Shown: one piece after another, positions 16,607 through 25,390 of the stretch
How positions within the stretch are numbered: position 1 is the first letter of the stretch
Layout: the number at the start of each line of letters is the position of its first letter
Assembly (NCBI GenBank): GCA_015063605.1
Contig: SVTV01000025.1
Coordinates: 1-42,894 of the forward strand
Origin: Oscillospiraceae bacterium
GTDB taxonomy: Bacteria; Bacillota; Clostridia; Oscillospirales; SIG627
Direction: 5' to 3'
DNA: 42,894 bases
Translations under genes and position numbers: made by a program
The notes under the pieces: generated by a model
Told to the model about the DNA's origin: nothing
Database searches by the model: none
The model's input: only the letters and a program-made list of their open reading frames with translations

Positions 16607-16657
16607 CCAAGAAACGAAAAATCGATCACATATTGCATCCCGGAAGAAATTCGTCGG

Positions 16658-16688
16658 AAAACTTTGTTGTATAAACAGGAAGTTTTTT
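16658..16688 (+). terminator. Probable terminator after argH
   Basis: AAAACTT (16658-16664) can pair with AAGTTTT (16680-16686), and T residues follow to 16688. Short, AT-rich stem, so only moderately convincing; it is the only candidate before the next promoter. Confidence 0.5.
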
Positions 16689-16698
16689 CAAAAAAGCA

Positions 16699-16727
16699 TT
16701 GATTTTTTTCGTTTATTATGTTATACT
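16699..16727 (+). promoter_or_regulatory. Sigma-A promoter for the DegT-family gene
   Basis: TTGATT (16699-16704), 17-base spacer, TATACT (16722-16727). The leader after it can form a stem from ATGTGTG and CACACAT (about 16744-16775). Confidence 0.75.
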
Positions 16728-16811
16728 GATACCGTCAAAGTCATATGTGTGGTATATTGAAAAATGTCACACATTTAGAAAATGATTACAATCACAGAGA
16801 GGTAAAAAACT

Positions 16812-18080
16812 ATGTGTAATGAAGCTACAAAGGCTCTCGCTATCAACGGTGGCGAAAAAGCCGTAAAATCTCCCCTTGCTGCAAGACATCACTTCGGCGC
16901 TGAAGAAAAGGCCGCTTGCAACAGAATAATCGACGCTGCTATAGCTGCAGGTGTTGCTCCCGGATACAACGGTCCCGAAAGAGGACTCCTCGGAAAAGAA
17001 TTTGCTGAGCTCCTCGGCGGCGGATATGCAGAATGCGTTAACAGCGGTACAACATCCGTATACGTAGCTCTCCGTTCCCAGAACATTCAGCCCTTTACAG
17101 AAATCATCTGCGGTCCCGTAACCGATCCCGGCGGATTTATGCCTATCGTTATGATGAACTGCATTCCTGTTGTTGCTGACAGCATGCCCAACAGCTTTAA
17201 CATCAGCCTTGAAGGCGTTAAGAAGTGCTATTCCGAAAGAACAAGCGCTATCGTAGTTGCTCATATCGCAGGCGAACCTTGCGAAGATATCGAAGCTATC
17301 TGCGAATTCGCTAAGGAAAAGGGTCTCAAGGTTATAGAAGACTGTGCTCAGGCTCACGGTGCTGCTTATAACGGCAAGCCCGTTGGTACATTCGGCGATG
17401 CTTCCGGATTCTCCATGATGTTCGGTAAGCACACTTGCGTTGGCGGACAGGGTGGTCTCGTTTGGACAAGAACAGAGGAATCCTACTACAGAGCAAGACA
17501 GAGCGCTGACAGAGGTAAGCCCTACGGTGCAACAGGCAACAACGGTAACGTTTGCGCTTCTCTTAACTATAACATGGATGATATGCACGCCGCTATAGGT
17601 CGCGTACAGATCCAGAAGATGTTCCCCATAGCTGAAGGACGCCGCAAGGTAGTTTCCGCTCTTCTCGAAGGCATCAAGGACTGCAAGGCAGTTTCCGCTT
17701 CTCCCGTTTCCGAAAAGGCTGACGCTTCCTATTGGTTCCTCCGCCTCATCTTCAATGCTGACGCAGTTACATGCGACAAGGCTACATTCGCTAAGGCTCT
17801 CGCAGCTGAAGGCATCGGCGCTAACACATACTACGCTGCTACACCTTTCACATCCGATTGGTATCAGAACAGCATAGTATTCGGCGACAGCGGATATCCT
17901 TGGGCAGCTCCCGAGTACACAGGCGACAAGGCTAAGAGATACAACCTTGATGATGTTCCCGTAGCTAAGAAGGCTCTTGAAGATACACTCATCATATACC
18001 CCAACGAAAGCTGGACAGAAGCTAACGTAAACGAAGTTGCTGAAGCTTTCAATAAGGTATACGCTGCATACAAGAAATAA
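16812..18080 (+). CDS. DegT/DnrJ/EryC1/StrS-family PLP aminotransferase
   Basis: A 422-residue fold-type-I aminotransferase of the DegT family, whose members aminate keto-sugars or keto-inositols. PLP site residues are in place: D177 in EDCAQAHGA and Schiff-base K206 in FSMMFGKHTCVGGQGG; NSGTTS (77-82) binds the cofactor phosphate. It stands alone, with its own promoter and a strong terminator, not in a polysaccharide cluster. Codon use is very biased compared with neighbours (Ala almost all GCT/GCA, Gly GGC/GGT, Thr ACA, Leu CTC/CTT), the pattern of a highly expressed gene, which is odd for an antibiotic- or surface-sugar enzyme. Its keto-sugar substrate cannot be read from the sequence; a role in carbon metabolism is plausible. 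Confidence 0.85.
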   Translation: MCNEATKALAINGGEKAVKSPLAARHHFGAEEKAACNRIIDAAIAAGVAPGYNGPERGLLGKEFAELLGGGYAECVNSGTTSVYVALRSQNIQPFTEIICGPVTDPGGFMPIVMMNCIPVVADSMPNSFNISLEGVKKCYSERTSAIVVAHIAGEPCEDIEAICEFAKEKGLKVIEDCAQAHGAAYNGKPVGTFGDASGFSMMFGKHTCVGGQGGLVWTRTEESYYRARQSADRGKPYGATGNNGNVCASLNYNMDDMHAAIGRVQIQKMFPIAEGRRKVVSALLEGIKDCKAVSASPVSEKADASYWFLRLIFNADAVTCDKATFAKALAAEGIGANTYYAATPFTSDWYQNSIVFGDSGYPWAAPEYTGDKAKRYNLDDVPVAKKALEDTLIIYPNESWTEANVNEVAEAFNKVYAAYKK

Positions 18081-18103
18081 TCAATAGTTTATTTCGTAAT
18101 TTA

Positions 18104-18142
18104 CATGCACCTGCCGCTATATACGGCGGGTGCATTTTTTTG
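18104..18142 (+). terminator. Intrinsic terminator after the DegT-family gene
   Basis: ATGCACC...GCCG pairs with CGGC...GGTGCAT around a short loop, followed by seven T. A strong classical terminator 25 bases after the stop codon. Confidence 0.85.
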
Positions 18143-18158
18143 ATAATATCAATTACTT

Positions 18159-19307
18159 ATGAAAGTAGATCGAAAAATGAATACAAAATATATTATCGAT
18201 TATATTGAAAATGTCCTCCGCAAGGAAAAGGGCGTCCCGGGATGCGCCGTAAAAGTCACCCTCGATCAAAAAGAAGTGTTTGCTTATACAAGCGGTGAAA
18301 GTGACTACGAAAAAAGCATTCCCGTTTCGGAAAACGATATATACCATATATATTCCTGCTCAAAGCCCTTTACATGTACTGCGGCAATGCAGCTTGTGGA
18401 ATCGGGCGATATCTCACTTGACGATCCCGTAAGCAAATATCTTCCCGCTTTTGAAAATGTATTTATTATGAAGGATCAAAAGAAATGCGCTCCCGAAAGG
18501 ACTATGACCGTCCGTCATCTTTTCATGATGAGCGGCGGACTTGATTACGATCTCAATGCCAAGCCCATATGTGATTTGATAAATAATGATCCGGAAGCTT
18601 CCACAATGGATATAATAAATACACTTCCCCTTTCTCCGTTGAAATTTGAGCCCGGTGAAAGATTTCTTTACAGCTTATGCCATGACGTTCTCGGAGCGGT
18701 AGTGGAATCGGCAACAAAAATGAAGCTGTCCGAATATATGGAAAAGAATATTTTTGCGCCTCTCGGTATAACGGATACCTGCTTCAAATTAAGCGGAGAA
18801 AAGGAAAAACGCCTTTCGGCGCAGTATATCTATACGGATGGGAAGGGGCTTTCGCCGTTAAGCGGAAATAATTACAGATTGGCGGTAAATTATGAAAGCG
18901 GAGGAGCGGGACTTTGCTCTACGGTAAAGGATCTGAGTCTTTTTGCCGATGCAATGACAAACGGCGGTGTCGGCATTTCCGGCAACTGTATCCTCAGGTC
19001 GGAAACCATCGACCTTATGCGTACGGAACAGCTTTCCAAGCACCTTGTTGATCCCTCCTTCTCTTGCGCCGTAGGACCGGGATACGGATACGGTCTCGGT
19101 GTAAGGACAATGATGGACAGATCCGAGGGTCAGCGAAGTGCTGTCGGTGAATTCGGATGGGATGGAGCGGCAGGCTCGTTTATTCTCATGGATCCCGAAA
19201 ACAGAGTTTCAATAGCGTATACCATGCACGTGCGCTCATGGCCCTTGATGCTCGGAAGCGGTCACGGACCGTTGAGAGACGTAATATATGAGGGATTGGG
19301 TATATAG
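18159..19307 (+). CDS. Serine hydrolase of the class C beta-lactamase family
   Basis: A 382-residue protein of the beta-lactamase/transpeptidase-like fold (esterase EstB / penicillin-binding type). The nucleophile motif SxxK is S66-C-S-K69; the second motif is Y171-S-L in place of the usual Y-x-N; the third region near the C terminus reads EFGWDGAAGS, comparable to the HxG/ KTG-like segment. No signal peptide is present, so unlike true beta-lactamases it is probably cytoplasmic and may act as an esterase or amidase. The start could be 18159 or 18177 (MNTKYII); both have weak ribosome sites. It begins 17 bases after the preceding terminator, with no clear promoter of its own. Confidence 0.82.
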   Translation: MKVDRKMNTKYIIDYIENVLRKEKGVPGCAVKVTLDQKEVFAYTSGESDYEKSIPVSENDIYHIYSCSKPFTCTAAMQLVESGDISLDDPVSKYLPAFENVFIMKDQKKCAPERTMTVRHLFMMSGGLDYDLNAKPICDLINNDPEASTMDIINTLPLSPLKFEPGERFLYSLCHDVLGAVVESATKMKLSEYMEKNIFAPLGITDTCFKLSGEKEKRLSAQYIYTDGKGLSPLSGNNYRLAVNYESGGAGLCSTVKDLSLFADAMTNGGVGISGNCILRSETIDLMRTEQLSKHLVDPSFSCAVGPGYGYGLGVRTMMDRSEGQRSAVGEFGWDGAAGSFILMDPENRVSIAYTMHVRSWPLMLGSGHGPLRDVIYEGLGI

Positions 19308-19323
19308 AAAATACGTTCTGATG

Positions 19324-19359
19324 AAAAAAACGGATCGGGGCGCATCTGCACTCCGATCC
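19324..19359 (-). terminator. Terminator for the HAD phosphatase gene
   Basis: GGATCGG (19332-19338) pairs with CCGATCC (19353-19359); on the minus strand the stem is followed by seven U (plus-strand A run 19324-19330). It may also act weakly for the plus-strand serine hydrolase gene. Confidence 0.75.
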
Positions 19360-19378
19360 AAACTGTAAGCTGTTATAT

Positions 19379-20029
19379 TTATTCTGCTTTTATGTAGTCA
19401 AGCAATTCCTCGGGAGTGGTAACGATATTTTCAACTCCGCTTTCCTTTAACTGCTCTGCGGTACGCATACCCCAGGATACGCATACAAAATCCACAGATG
19501 CCTTCTTTGCCTTTTCTGCATCGTTCTCGGTGTCGCCTACATAGAGAACACGATCCTTTGAGACCGCAACACCTGTTGTGACCTGAGTTATAACGTCATT
19601 TTCGGCAAGACCGTCTTCATTGAGCTGTTCGCTTGCCACATACTTTATAAGTCCGCCCAAAAATCTGCGGCAAAGGGATCTTGTGGTATATTCCTCCTTA
19701 TCGGATACCATAGCCGCCTTGCATCCGGATTTCTTCAAAAACTGCAAAACATCCTTCATTCCGGGGAAAGGTGATGTTTTATCGGCGCAATGCTTTCTGT
19801 AATAATCCATATATTCATTCAGCATACTTTGCTTGTCAAAAGACGTAACTCCCGCAACACAATTGCTAATGAGATACGATACGCCCTTTCCGCTATGCTG
19901 TCTTATATCACTCATTGTAGCTACGGGATACCCGTTTTTCGACAAAATATGTCCCATAGTGCTGTATATATCGTCTATAGTATCAAGTACCGTTCCGTCA
20001 GCATCAAAAATAACAAGATCGTATTTCAT
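19379..20029 (-). CDS. HAD-family hydrolase (phosphoglycolate phosphatase-like)
   Basis: A 216-residue haloacid-dehalogenase phosphatase with a helical cap. Motif I is FDADGTVLDT (nucleophile Asp at the first D), motif II is the serine of AAMVSDKE, motif III lysine is in the AVSKDRV region and motif IV is VGDTENDAEKA. The family hydrolyses small phosphate esters such as phosphoglycolate; the exact substrate is not visible. The ATG at 20029 is preferred (GGAGG 11 bases upstream) over a TTG at 20038. It has its own promoter at 20113-20141 and its own terminator, so it is an independent unit although it lies downstream of a same-strand four-gene set. Confidence 0.88.
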   Translation of the reverse strand: MKYDLVIFDADGTVLDTIDDIYSTMGHILSKNGYPVATMSDIRQHSGKGVSYLISNCVAGVTSFDKQSMLNEYMDYYRKHCADKTSPFPGMKDVLQFLKKSGCKAAMVSDKEEYTTRSLCRRFLGGLIKYVASEQLNEDGLAENDVITQVTTGVAVSKDRVLYVGDTENDAEKAKKASVDFVCVSWGMRTAEQLKESGVENIVTTPEELLDYIKAE

Positions 20030-20112
20030 CTTCCTCAAAGCCTCCTCTTTTCTTCTATCGCTGTCATTTCTGCAAAGCCGTTTCTAATCTGATTATTTGT
20101 CTCGTAACTTAT

Positions 20113-20141
20113 ATTATAGTACTTTTTCACGCTGTTGTCAA
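20113..20141 (-). promoter_or_regulatory. Sigma-A promoter for the HAD phosphatase gene
   Basis: On the minus strand TTGACA (20136-20141) and TATAAT (20113-20118) with 17 bases between; perfect hexamers. The leader to the ATG is about 75 bases. Confidence 0.88.
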
Positions 20142-20224
20142 GACTATAAATGTTAACATTTTTTGAATAATCAGTAAGTGAATGATCGGTATATGTGCTC
20201 GAATTTGAAAATAGAAAATACAAA

Positions 20225-20270
20225 AAGCGGAAACCCATACAAAACGGTATGATAGGGTATCCGCTTATTT
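20225..20270. terminator. Terminator of the GT4-DUF5685-DnaJ-membrane protein set
   Basis: AAGCGGA and ACCCATAC pair with GTATG, GGGT and TCCGCTT across a short interrupted stem. T-rich sequence flanks both sides, so it can work in either direction; on the minus strand it ends the gene at 20305. Confidence 0.75.
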
Positions 20271-20304
20271 TTAATATGTCAGACCGTGTTATATATACAA
20301 AATC

Positions 20305-20841
20305 TTAAAACAGATCCTTTTTGAATCCCAGGCGCTTTCTTATTTTGAAGATATAGAAGGGAATAAAAATATTTAATGCTATATCGAAAAAAATGAAGGC
20401 GACATTTGCAAGAAGAAAATACAAGAGCGTCATTTCCACAAGCTCATATTCCAGCGATAAGATCTTTACCGTAACAAGATATATAAGAAGAATCGCTGTA
20501 TTGTATGCGCTTAGCTTTACTATCCATGCAAAAAAGGGCTTTATCTTTTCCACGTGCTTTTTGAATATGGGATACCAACCCATAAAGAAAGCGAAAATAA
20601 AAGCGGGTGATTTCTGAGGCAGAATGATAAAGGCAAGTACCGATGTACAGAAGTAAACTGAAAAAGCCATCTTGTCACCGCCTTCAATAGTTATGAAAAG
20701 TATGACAAATCCTGCATATGCCGCAAGGGAAATGTCGAGTGTGGTTATAATTGAGCCTACGCCGAGCATTATGGTGCACAGTGCAGTAAGCACAGCACCG
20801 TATGCTATTTTTTTTGTTTTATTACCGATGTCTCTGTTCAT
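20305..20841 (-). CDS. Small polytopic membrane protein
   Basis: A 178-residue, very hydrophobic protein with about five to six membrane segments (starting AVLTALCTIMLGVGSII at 16) and a basic C-terminal tail (KIRKRLGFKK). The length, the N-terminal KKIAYGAVLTAL segment and the arrangement are reminiscent of substrate-binding S components of ECF transporters, but no ECF ATPase genes are near, so I leave the function open. It starts 33 bases after the DnaJ-like gene; the ribosome site is weak, suggesting translational coupling. It is the last gene of a four-gene set and is followed by a terminator at 20225-20270. Confidence 0.65.
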   Translation of the reverse strand: MNRDIGNKTKKIAYGAVLTALCTIMLGVGSIITTLDISLAAYAGFVILFITIEGGDKMAFSVYFCTSVLAFIILPQKSPAFIFAFFMGWYPIFKKHVEKIKPFFAWIVKLSAYNTAILLIYLVTVKILSLEYELVEMTLLYFLLANVAFIFFDIALNIFIPFYIFKIRKRLGFKKDLF

Positions 20842-20874
20842 AGTTCAACCATTGTGTATGAAAATACGCTGTCC

Positions 20875-21504
20875 TTAACAGCAGCTTATAAGATCGCCGC
20901 CGCAGCATTCGCACATACAATCGGCACAGAGAAGCCCCGTGCAGATATCACATCCGGAGCATGTGCTCATTGTCTGACTCTGATTGAAGCTGCCGTATTT
21001 CTTCTGTGCATTCTGAAGGCTTTGATATGCCGCCGCATATTCCTGATTTCCGGGAGCAAGCTGACATGCTATCTTGAAGGATTCTGCCGCATTGGCGTAT
21101 TGACCGCGCTGCTTCTGTATGACTCCGTAAAGATAATACCATTCCGCTGAACGGTTGTTTAAGGGAATATTTGCACAAAGGATCTCTGCCTCCGTGAATC
21201 TTCCTGTGGCTATCATTTCACGTATCTTTACATATGGAGATGAAGATGAAGAATTATCGGAATATGAATAGCCTCCCGAGCTTCCGGAACTGCCGGATGA
21301 AAAGCTTGATCCGGAGGCACGCATCTTCTGTATTTCATCGTATGCGGCGTTTATTTCCTTCATCTTTTCGGTGGCAAGCTCGCCCAAAGGATTGTCGTGG
21401 AAATTATCGGGATGATACTTTTTAGCAAGTTCTCTGTATGCTTTTTTTATTTCGTCGTCGGTGGCGTTGGGAGAAACTCCCAAGATCTTATAAGGATCTG
21501 TCAT
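20875..21504 (-). CDS. J-domain (DnaJ-like) protein with TPR-like and Cys-rich tail
   Basis: A 209-residue protein. Residues 4-65 are a J domain with the HPD triad at 31-33, which stimulates Hsp70 (DnaK). After a Ser/Gly-rich linker a pair of TPR-like helices follows ([37 protein letters not shown]). The last 30 residues hold ten cysteines in CxxC-type spacing, plausibly a metal-binding end. No classical DnaJ zinc domain or client-binding domain is present, so this is a specialised co-chaperone. It overlaps the upstream DUF5685 gene by 17 bases, a tight pairing that points to a shared function; DnaK itself is not in the window. Confidence 0.85.
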   Translation of the reverse strand: MTDPYKILGVSPNATDDEIKKAYRELAKKYHPDNFHDNPLGELATEKMKEINAAYDEIQKMRASGSSFSSGSSGSSGGYSYSDNSSSSSPYVKIREMIATGRFTEAEILCANIPLNNRSAEWYYLYGVIQKQRGQYANAAESFKIACQLAPGNQEYAAAYQSLQNAQKKYGSFNQSQTMSTCSGCDICTGLLCADCMCECCGGDLISCC

Positions 21505-22402
21505 TTAAGTTGCCTTTCTTTGATTTTTTATGTGATTTATCCGTTACTTTTTTTATGATTGAGGCAGATTGCGCTGAAAGCCCCATTGATGCTATGTTTC
21601 TTAATATATGTGTTACCTCGGAATCCGCAGGCAAAAGCGCCGATATGTTGTCTGCCTTTTCTATGTACATGCTTATTGTCAAATCAAGAATATCCATGTT
21701 TGCGATTGCGTTTTCCGACGAGCCGTATTTGTTCAAAAGAGGATTGAAGGATGAGTTCTTTTCATCATTGCGTACATCATCCAACGCATCGAAAATGTAG
21801 ATCAATCTGCCGATAACGTCGGAAAGCTCGCCTGCAATAAGCTTGCTGTTTCCTTCAAGTCCAAATGAGCACAGCTCTTTTAATGTTGATGAAAATACAG
21901 CAGATACATCATCAATGGAATCGCATTTTTCCGTTTCAAGCTCCACCAGCTTATCCAAAGAGCTTTTGGATGATTCGTAGATCTCCTTGAAGCATGGCTC
22001 CGATATCATAAGCTTTTTAAGCTTTTTCATCAATATGCTTCTGTATATGCGGAAAACAAGCTTTTTGAAAAAAGGAGTGTCGCAGTCTCTTATGTCGTCA
22101 TCAAGCTTTTCCACCGTCAGTATGAGAGCCGCCTTGGCGGTATGATCTATCGACGGGGAGGAGACCGCCATCTTTCTTTTTTTGAAGGGATGAGCAATAC
22201 AGCGTTTTGTTTTGAAGGTGAATTTTTCTCCGCAAAGAGAAGAGCGCACCATGGCAAGGTAAACGAAATCGTAGCTTAAAGCCAAAGATAGAAACGGCGT
22301 TATTCTCCCCGTTGCCTCGCATATACCGCAGTATACTGCCTTGTACAGCTCATATTGCTTTACGAGAAGCTCGGGATATGCGGGCTTTATGTAACCGAAC
22401 AT
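21488..22402 (-). CDS. DUF5685-family protein
   Basis: A 304-residue, mostly helical soluble protein of the uncharacterised DUF5685 family. The N-terminal MFGYIKP, the motif [13 protein letters not shown] (about 21-33) and the later ALDDVRND segment are characteristic as I recall the family. The paired cysteines of CGIC plus C in KRCIAHPF could bind a metal. It may be a partner of the J protein whose gene overlaps its 3' end by 17 bases; its own start overlaps the last base of the glycosyltransferase gene. Function unknown; the family assignment rests on recall of these motifs. Confidence 0.7.
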   Translation of the reverse strand: MFGYIKPAYPELLVKQYELYKAVYCGICEATGRITPFLSLALSYDFVYLAMVRSSLCGEKFTFKTKRCIAHPFKKRKMAVSSPSIDHTAKAALILTVEKLDDDIRDCDTPFFKKLVFRIYRSILMKKLKKLMISEPCFKEIYESSKSSLDKLVELETEKCDSIDDVSAVFSSTLKELCSFGLEGNSKLIAGELSDVIGRLIYIFDALDDVRNDEKNSSFNPLLNKYGSSENAIANMDILDLTISMYIEKADNISALLPADSEVTHILRNIASMGLSAQSASIIKKVTDKSHKKSKKGNLNDRSL

Positions 22403-23637
22403 TATCTATCACCCTCGTCATTTTCAATAAGCTCTATGAATTTATCGATCTCGCTTTCATTGGAGAAGGATGACTCCGATAAGACTTTTACGTATGCATC
22501 GGAGTTTTCCTTTTTTGAGAGGAAATAAAGCTTTTCCGCAAGCTCGTTTTCGTCAAACGGGGATACCATACCGTATTTTCCTCCGCCGAGCTGTTCGTTT
22601 GCTGAAAGATAATCACAAACGACTATAGGCTTGCAAAGTATTTTTGCCTCTTCAACGGAGATCGGCTTACCCTCGAATCTTGAAGGCAAAGCGAAAATAT
22701 CGCATTTTTTAATATACGGATAAGGGTTTGAACGGGTTCCCATGAAAACAAAATCGTTTTCAACACCGTATTCTTTTGAAAGGGAAATAAGCTGAGACTT
22801 CAATTCCTCGTCCCCATCTCCTATAACGTACCACCTTGCATCAATGCCCTTTTCACGCAATATCTTCAGAGCGCGTATACCGAGATCGAGACCCTTCTGG
22901 TATGCGATACGGGCAACGGAAAGAATTCGGAGACCGCAGTATTCCGGATCGGGAAATTCCGCTTCTTCCTCCGCCATTTTCCTGATAAGAGCTTCACTCT
23001 GTATGTTTTCTATGACTACACATTTGCCGGATACTGAGGGAAGAGAAGCCTTCAAGGCATCGTCAACGGTTGCGGAGACATTTACTATGGAATCGCACTT
23101 TTCAAAATACGGAAGATATATTGAATCGTCACGCTTGGGATGCGCATAATCGAAGTGCATCCATGTAATATACTTATCGGCTTTTATCTTGTCAAGCATA
23201 TAGAACATTGTACGATCGCCCCAATATGCCACGGCTATATCGTACTTTTCCTTCAATTCGGGAAGGTACGAGCGGCAAAGCTCTATCCACAGCTTTGTTG
23301 CAAGAGATGATACCTTGTCCTTATCATCACCCGCCTTGATTATTTCCCTGTAGTAGGGATATACTTTGAATGCGGAAAAAGGATTCTTCTTTATGAATGT
23401 ATTGAGAATGTTGCTTTTTGCATTTGCTCCCGATTGAAGAAAATGATCTCCATATTTGGCAAGCTCTATGACCTTCAGCTTATCGGGAAGCATTGAAAGG
23501 AAGGGCCCCGATCTTTTTGCGAGAAGCAGAGTTGCATCATACTTATCGAGATCAAATGTATTTATGAATGAGAGAAAGCTTTTTTCGCTTCCGGCGCAAT
23601 TCATCGTTATTCCGACGAAGATGATCTTTTTTTTCAC
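22402..23637 (-). CDS. GT4-type glycosyltransferase
   Basis: A 411-residue GT-B fold retaining glycosyltransferase. N-terminal acceptor domain starts KKKIIFVGITMNCAGSEKS; the C-terminal nucleotide-sugar domain has VARIAYQKGLDLGIRAL, YVIGDGDEE, VFMGTRSNPYPYI and the E-x7-E motif in RFEGKPISVEEAK. The start is GTG at 23637 with AAAGGG about 14 bases upstream. Probably transfers a sugar in cell-surface glycan assembly; donor and acceptor are unknown, and no other surface-glycan genes are close. It heads a tight same-strand set with the DUF5685, J-domain and membrane protein genes. Confidence 0.88.
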   Translation of the reverse strand: MKKKIIFVGITMNCAGSEKSFLSFINTFDLDKYDATLLLAKRSGPFLSMLPDKLKVIELAKYGDHFLQSGANAKSNILNTFIKKNPFSAFKVYPYYREIIKAGDDKDKVSSLATKLWIELCRSYLPELKEKYDIAVAYWGDRTMFYMLDKIKADKYITWMHFDYAHPKRDDSIYLPYFEKCDSIVNVSATVDDALKASLPSVSGKCVVIENIQSEALIRKMAEEEAEFPDPEYCGLRILSVARIAYQKGLDLGIRALKILREKGIDARWYVIGDGDEELKSQLISLSKEYGVENDFVFMGTRSNPYPYIKKCDIFALPSRFEGKPISVEEAKILCKPIVVCDYLSANEQLGGGKYGMVSPFDENELAEKLYFLSKKENSDAYVKVLSESSFSNESEIDKFIELIENDEGDR

Positions 23638-23769
23638 GCTTGTGACCGTGCCCTTTCTATCATATTGCCTATAAGGAACAATATTCCGCGGATCTGTCGA
23701 AGATAATGAGAATTTTTTACGAATCCCGAGTATTATTTTGAAAAAATAATTATTTTTTTAATATAACTG
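23638..23769. other. Divergent intergenic region, AT-rich
   Basis: Lies between the divergent glycosyltransferase and SPFH genes. An all-A/T stem (ATTATTTT / AAAATAAT, about 23733-23751) with a T run on the plus strand is present. No clear minus-strand promoter for the glycosyltransferase could be picked out. Confidence 0.5.
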
Positions 23770-23798
23770 TTGAAAAAATCCTGCGGATATTATATAAT
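23770..23798 (+). promoter_or_regulatory. Sigma-A promoter of the SPFH operon
   Basis: TTGAAA (23770-23775), 17-base spacer, TATAAT (23793-23798). It is followed by an unusually long leader of about 160 bases that begins with a small hairpin (AATGTAC / GTACATT, 23808-23825). No small gene is evident in the leader. Confidence 0.8.
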
Positions 23799-23966
23799 AT
23801 TAACTGTGAAATGTACTTTCGTACATTCGGGATGTTTTTTTCGGGTGAAAAACCGCTTACCGTATTATTATATAATATATCCGCTGAAAAGTAAAGCGTT
23901 TTTTGAAAAAACATTCATAAGGCATGAGATAATAAGAAATTCTAAATATATAAAAGGAGAATAAAA

Positions 23967-25337
23967 ATGGGTTTAATTAAAGCTGCTATATCAAGTATAG
24001 GCTCGGTTTTCGGCGATCAGTGGTTGGATGCCATAAAGTGCCCTGATCTTTCAAATGATATTCTCGTTAAGAGAGTATCCGACTCAAACGGAAGAAGTAT
24101 TATTTCCAAGGGAAGCAGAATAATCGTAAATCCCGGACAGATGGCTCTGATAGTTGATAACGGAGCCGTTCTTGACGCTACCGCAGAGCCCGGTGCGTTT
24201 ACTTATGATTCCTCCTCATCCCCCAGCTTCTTCGGAGGCGATTTCGGTCCCGTATTCAAGGAAATGTGGGAGCGCTTCAAATTCGGAGGCGGCGTTTCCA
24301 AGGAACAGGCTGTATACTTCTTTAATGCAAAAGAAATAATAGACAATAAATTCGGTACCGCTACCCCTATTCCTTATTCCGATTGGGGTCATCCTACATT
24401 CAATCCCAGAACTCAAAAGCTTTACGGCATGGCTGTGAACATAAGAATGTACGGTACATTTACATTCAAAATCGGCAATCCCTTCGAGCTTTTGAAGAAC
24501 ATCGCAGGCACAGGCGACGAATATACAAAGGGCGATCTCGTAGAACAGATGAAGTCCGAGTTCATCGCTTCACTTCAGAGCACCCTCAACCTTCTCGGTA
24601 CAGAGGAGCATAAGGTCGCCGCTCTCGATCTTCCCAGCCGTTCCGAAAGCCTCATTGATATGATGCAGGAAAAGGATTTCGATGAAAAGATCAAGGCGAG
24701 AGGTATTGAGCTTAAGTCTATCTCCATTCAGAGCGTATCCTTTGATGACGATTCCAAGAAAAAGGTCGATCAGTACGAGCTGTCCGATCCTCTTTCTCAG
24801 AATGCGTACCTCGCTCATTCTCAGGGCGAAGCTCTCAAGACCGCTGCGGCTAATCCCAACGGCGGCGGAATGACCATGATGGGCATGGGTATGGGATTCG
24901 GTGCCATGGGTATGAATCCCATGTCTGCAATGCAGCAGAACGGTGCTCAGAATCAGATGGATATGGGCGCTCAGATAGCGGCGGCTGTTAATAATTCCGC
25001 AGCTAAGGCTCCTGCCGAAGGAAGCTGGAAGTGCTCCTGCGGAGCTGAGAATACGGGAAATTTCTGCAGTCAGTGCGGAAGCAAGAAGCCTGAGCAGAAG
25101 AGTGCGGATTCATGGACATGCTCCTGCGGTAAGGAAAATACGGGAAAATTCTGCTCCGAGTGCGGAAGTAAAAAGCCTGAGAGCACCACATGGACATGCT
25201 CCTGCGGTAAGGAAAATACGGGAAATTTCTGCTCCGACTGCGGTAGCAAAAAGCCCGAGAAGCTTGTGTGCGCGGGATGCGGCAAGGAACTTGCTCCCGG
25301 AACAAAATTCTGTCCCGATTGCGGAACAAGATCATAA
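23967..25337 (+). CDS. SPFH-domain protein (YdjI type) with C-terminal zinc ribbons
   Basis: A 456-residue protein. Residues 1 to about 270 are the SPFH/band-7-like domain of the YdjI group, often labelled virion-core-like; the typical start is GLIKAAISSIGSVFGDQW. A Met/Gly/Asn-rich linker (about 290-335) follows. The tail has three tandem copies of a W-x-C-S-C-G ... F-C-S-x-C-G-S-K-K-P-E zinc-ribbon unit and a fourth, different ribbon (CAGCGKELAPGTKFCPDCG). No membrane segment is obvious. In Bacillus the relative works with PspA-type proteins in membrane-stress response, a role known from the family, not from this sequence. AAGGAG ribosome site; first gene of an operon with a CBM9-like protein, HflK, HflC and an acetyltransferase. 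Confidence 0.88.
   Translation: MGLIKAAISSIGSVFGDQWLDAIKCPDLSNDILVKRVSDSNGRSIISKGSRIIVNPGQMALIVDNGAVLDATAEPGAFTYDSSSSPSFFGGDFGPVFKEMWERFKFGGGVSKEQAVYFFNAKEIIDNKFGTATPIPYSDWGHPTFNPRTQKLYGMAVNIRMYGTFTFKIGNPFELLKNIAGTGDEYTKGDLVEQMKSEFIASLQSTLNLLGTEEHKVAALDLPSRSESLIDMMQEKDFDEKIKARGIELKSISIQSVSFDDDSKKKVDQYELSDPLSQNAYLAHSQGEALKTAAANPNGGGMTMMGMGMGFGAMGMNPMSAMQQNGAQNQMDMGAQIAAAVNNSAAKAPAEGSWKCSCGAENTGNFCSQCGSKKPEQKSADSWTCSCGKENTGKFCSECGSKKPESTTWTCSCGKENTGNFCSDCGSKKPEKLVCAGCGKELAPGTKFCPDCGTRS
25026..25262 (+). repeat. Three tandem zinc-ribbon coding repeats
   Basis: Units begin with TGG at 25026, 25113 and 25191 (87 and 78 bases apart). Units two and three are nearly identical at the DNA level, units one and two less so, which indicates recent in-frame duplication inside the SPFH gene. 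Each encodes a four-cysteine ribbon. Confidence 0.85.
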
Positions 25338-25390
25338 AAGCGTTTTTCGGATCATAAAGATAAAGATTATAAATAAGGTGAGGAAATATT

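Noticed and set aside
18159-19307. Antibiotic-resistance beta-lactamase
   Set aside because: The SxxK motif is present but there is no signal peptide and the Y-x-N motif is altered; an esterase-like role fits better.
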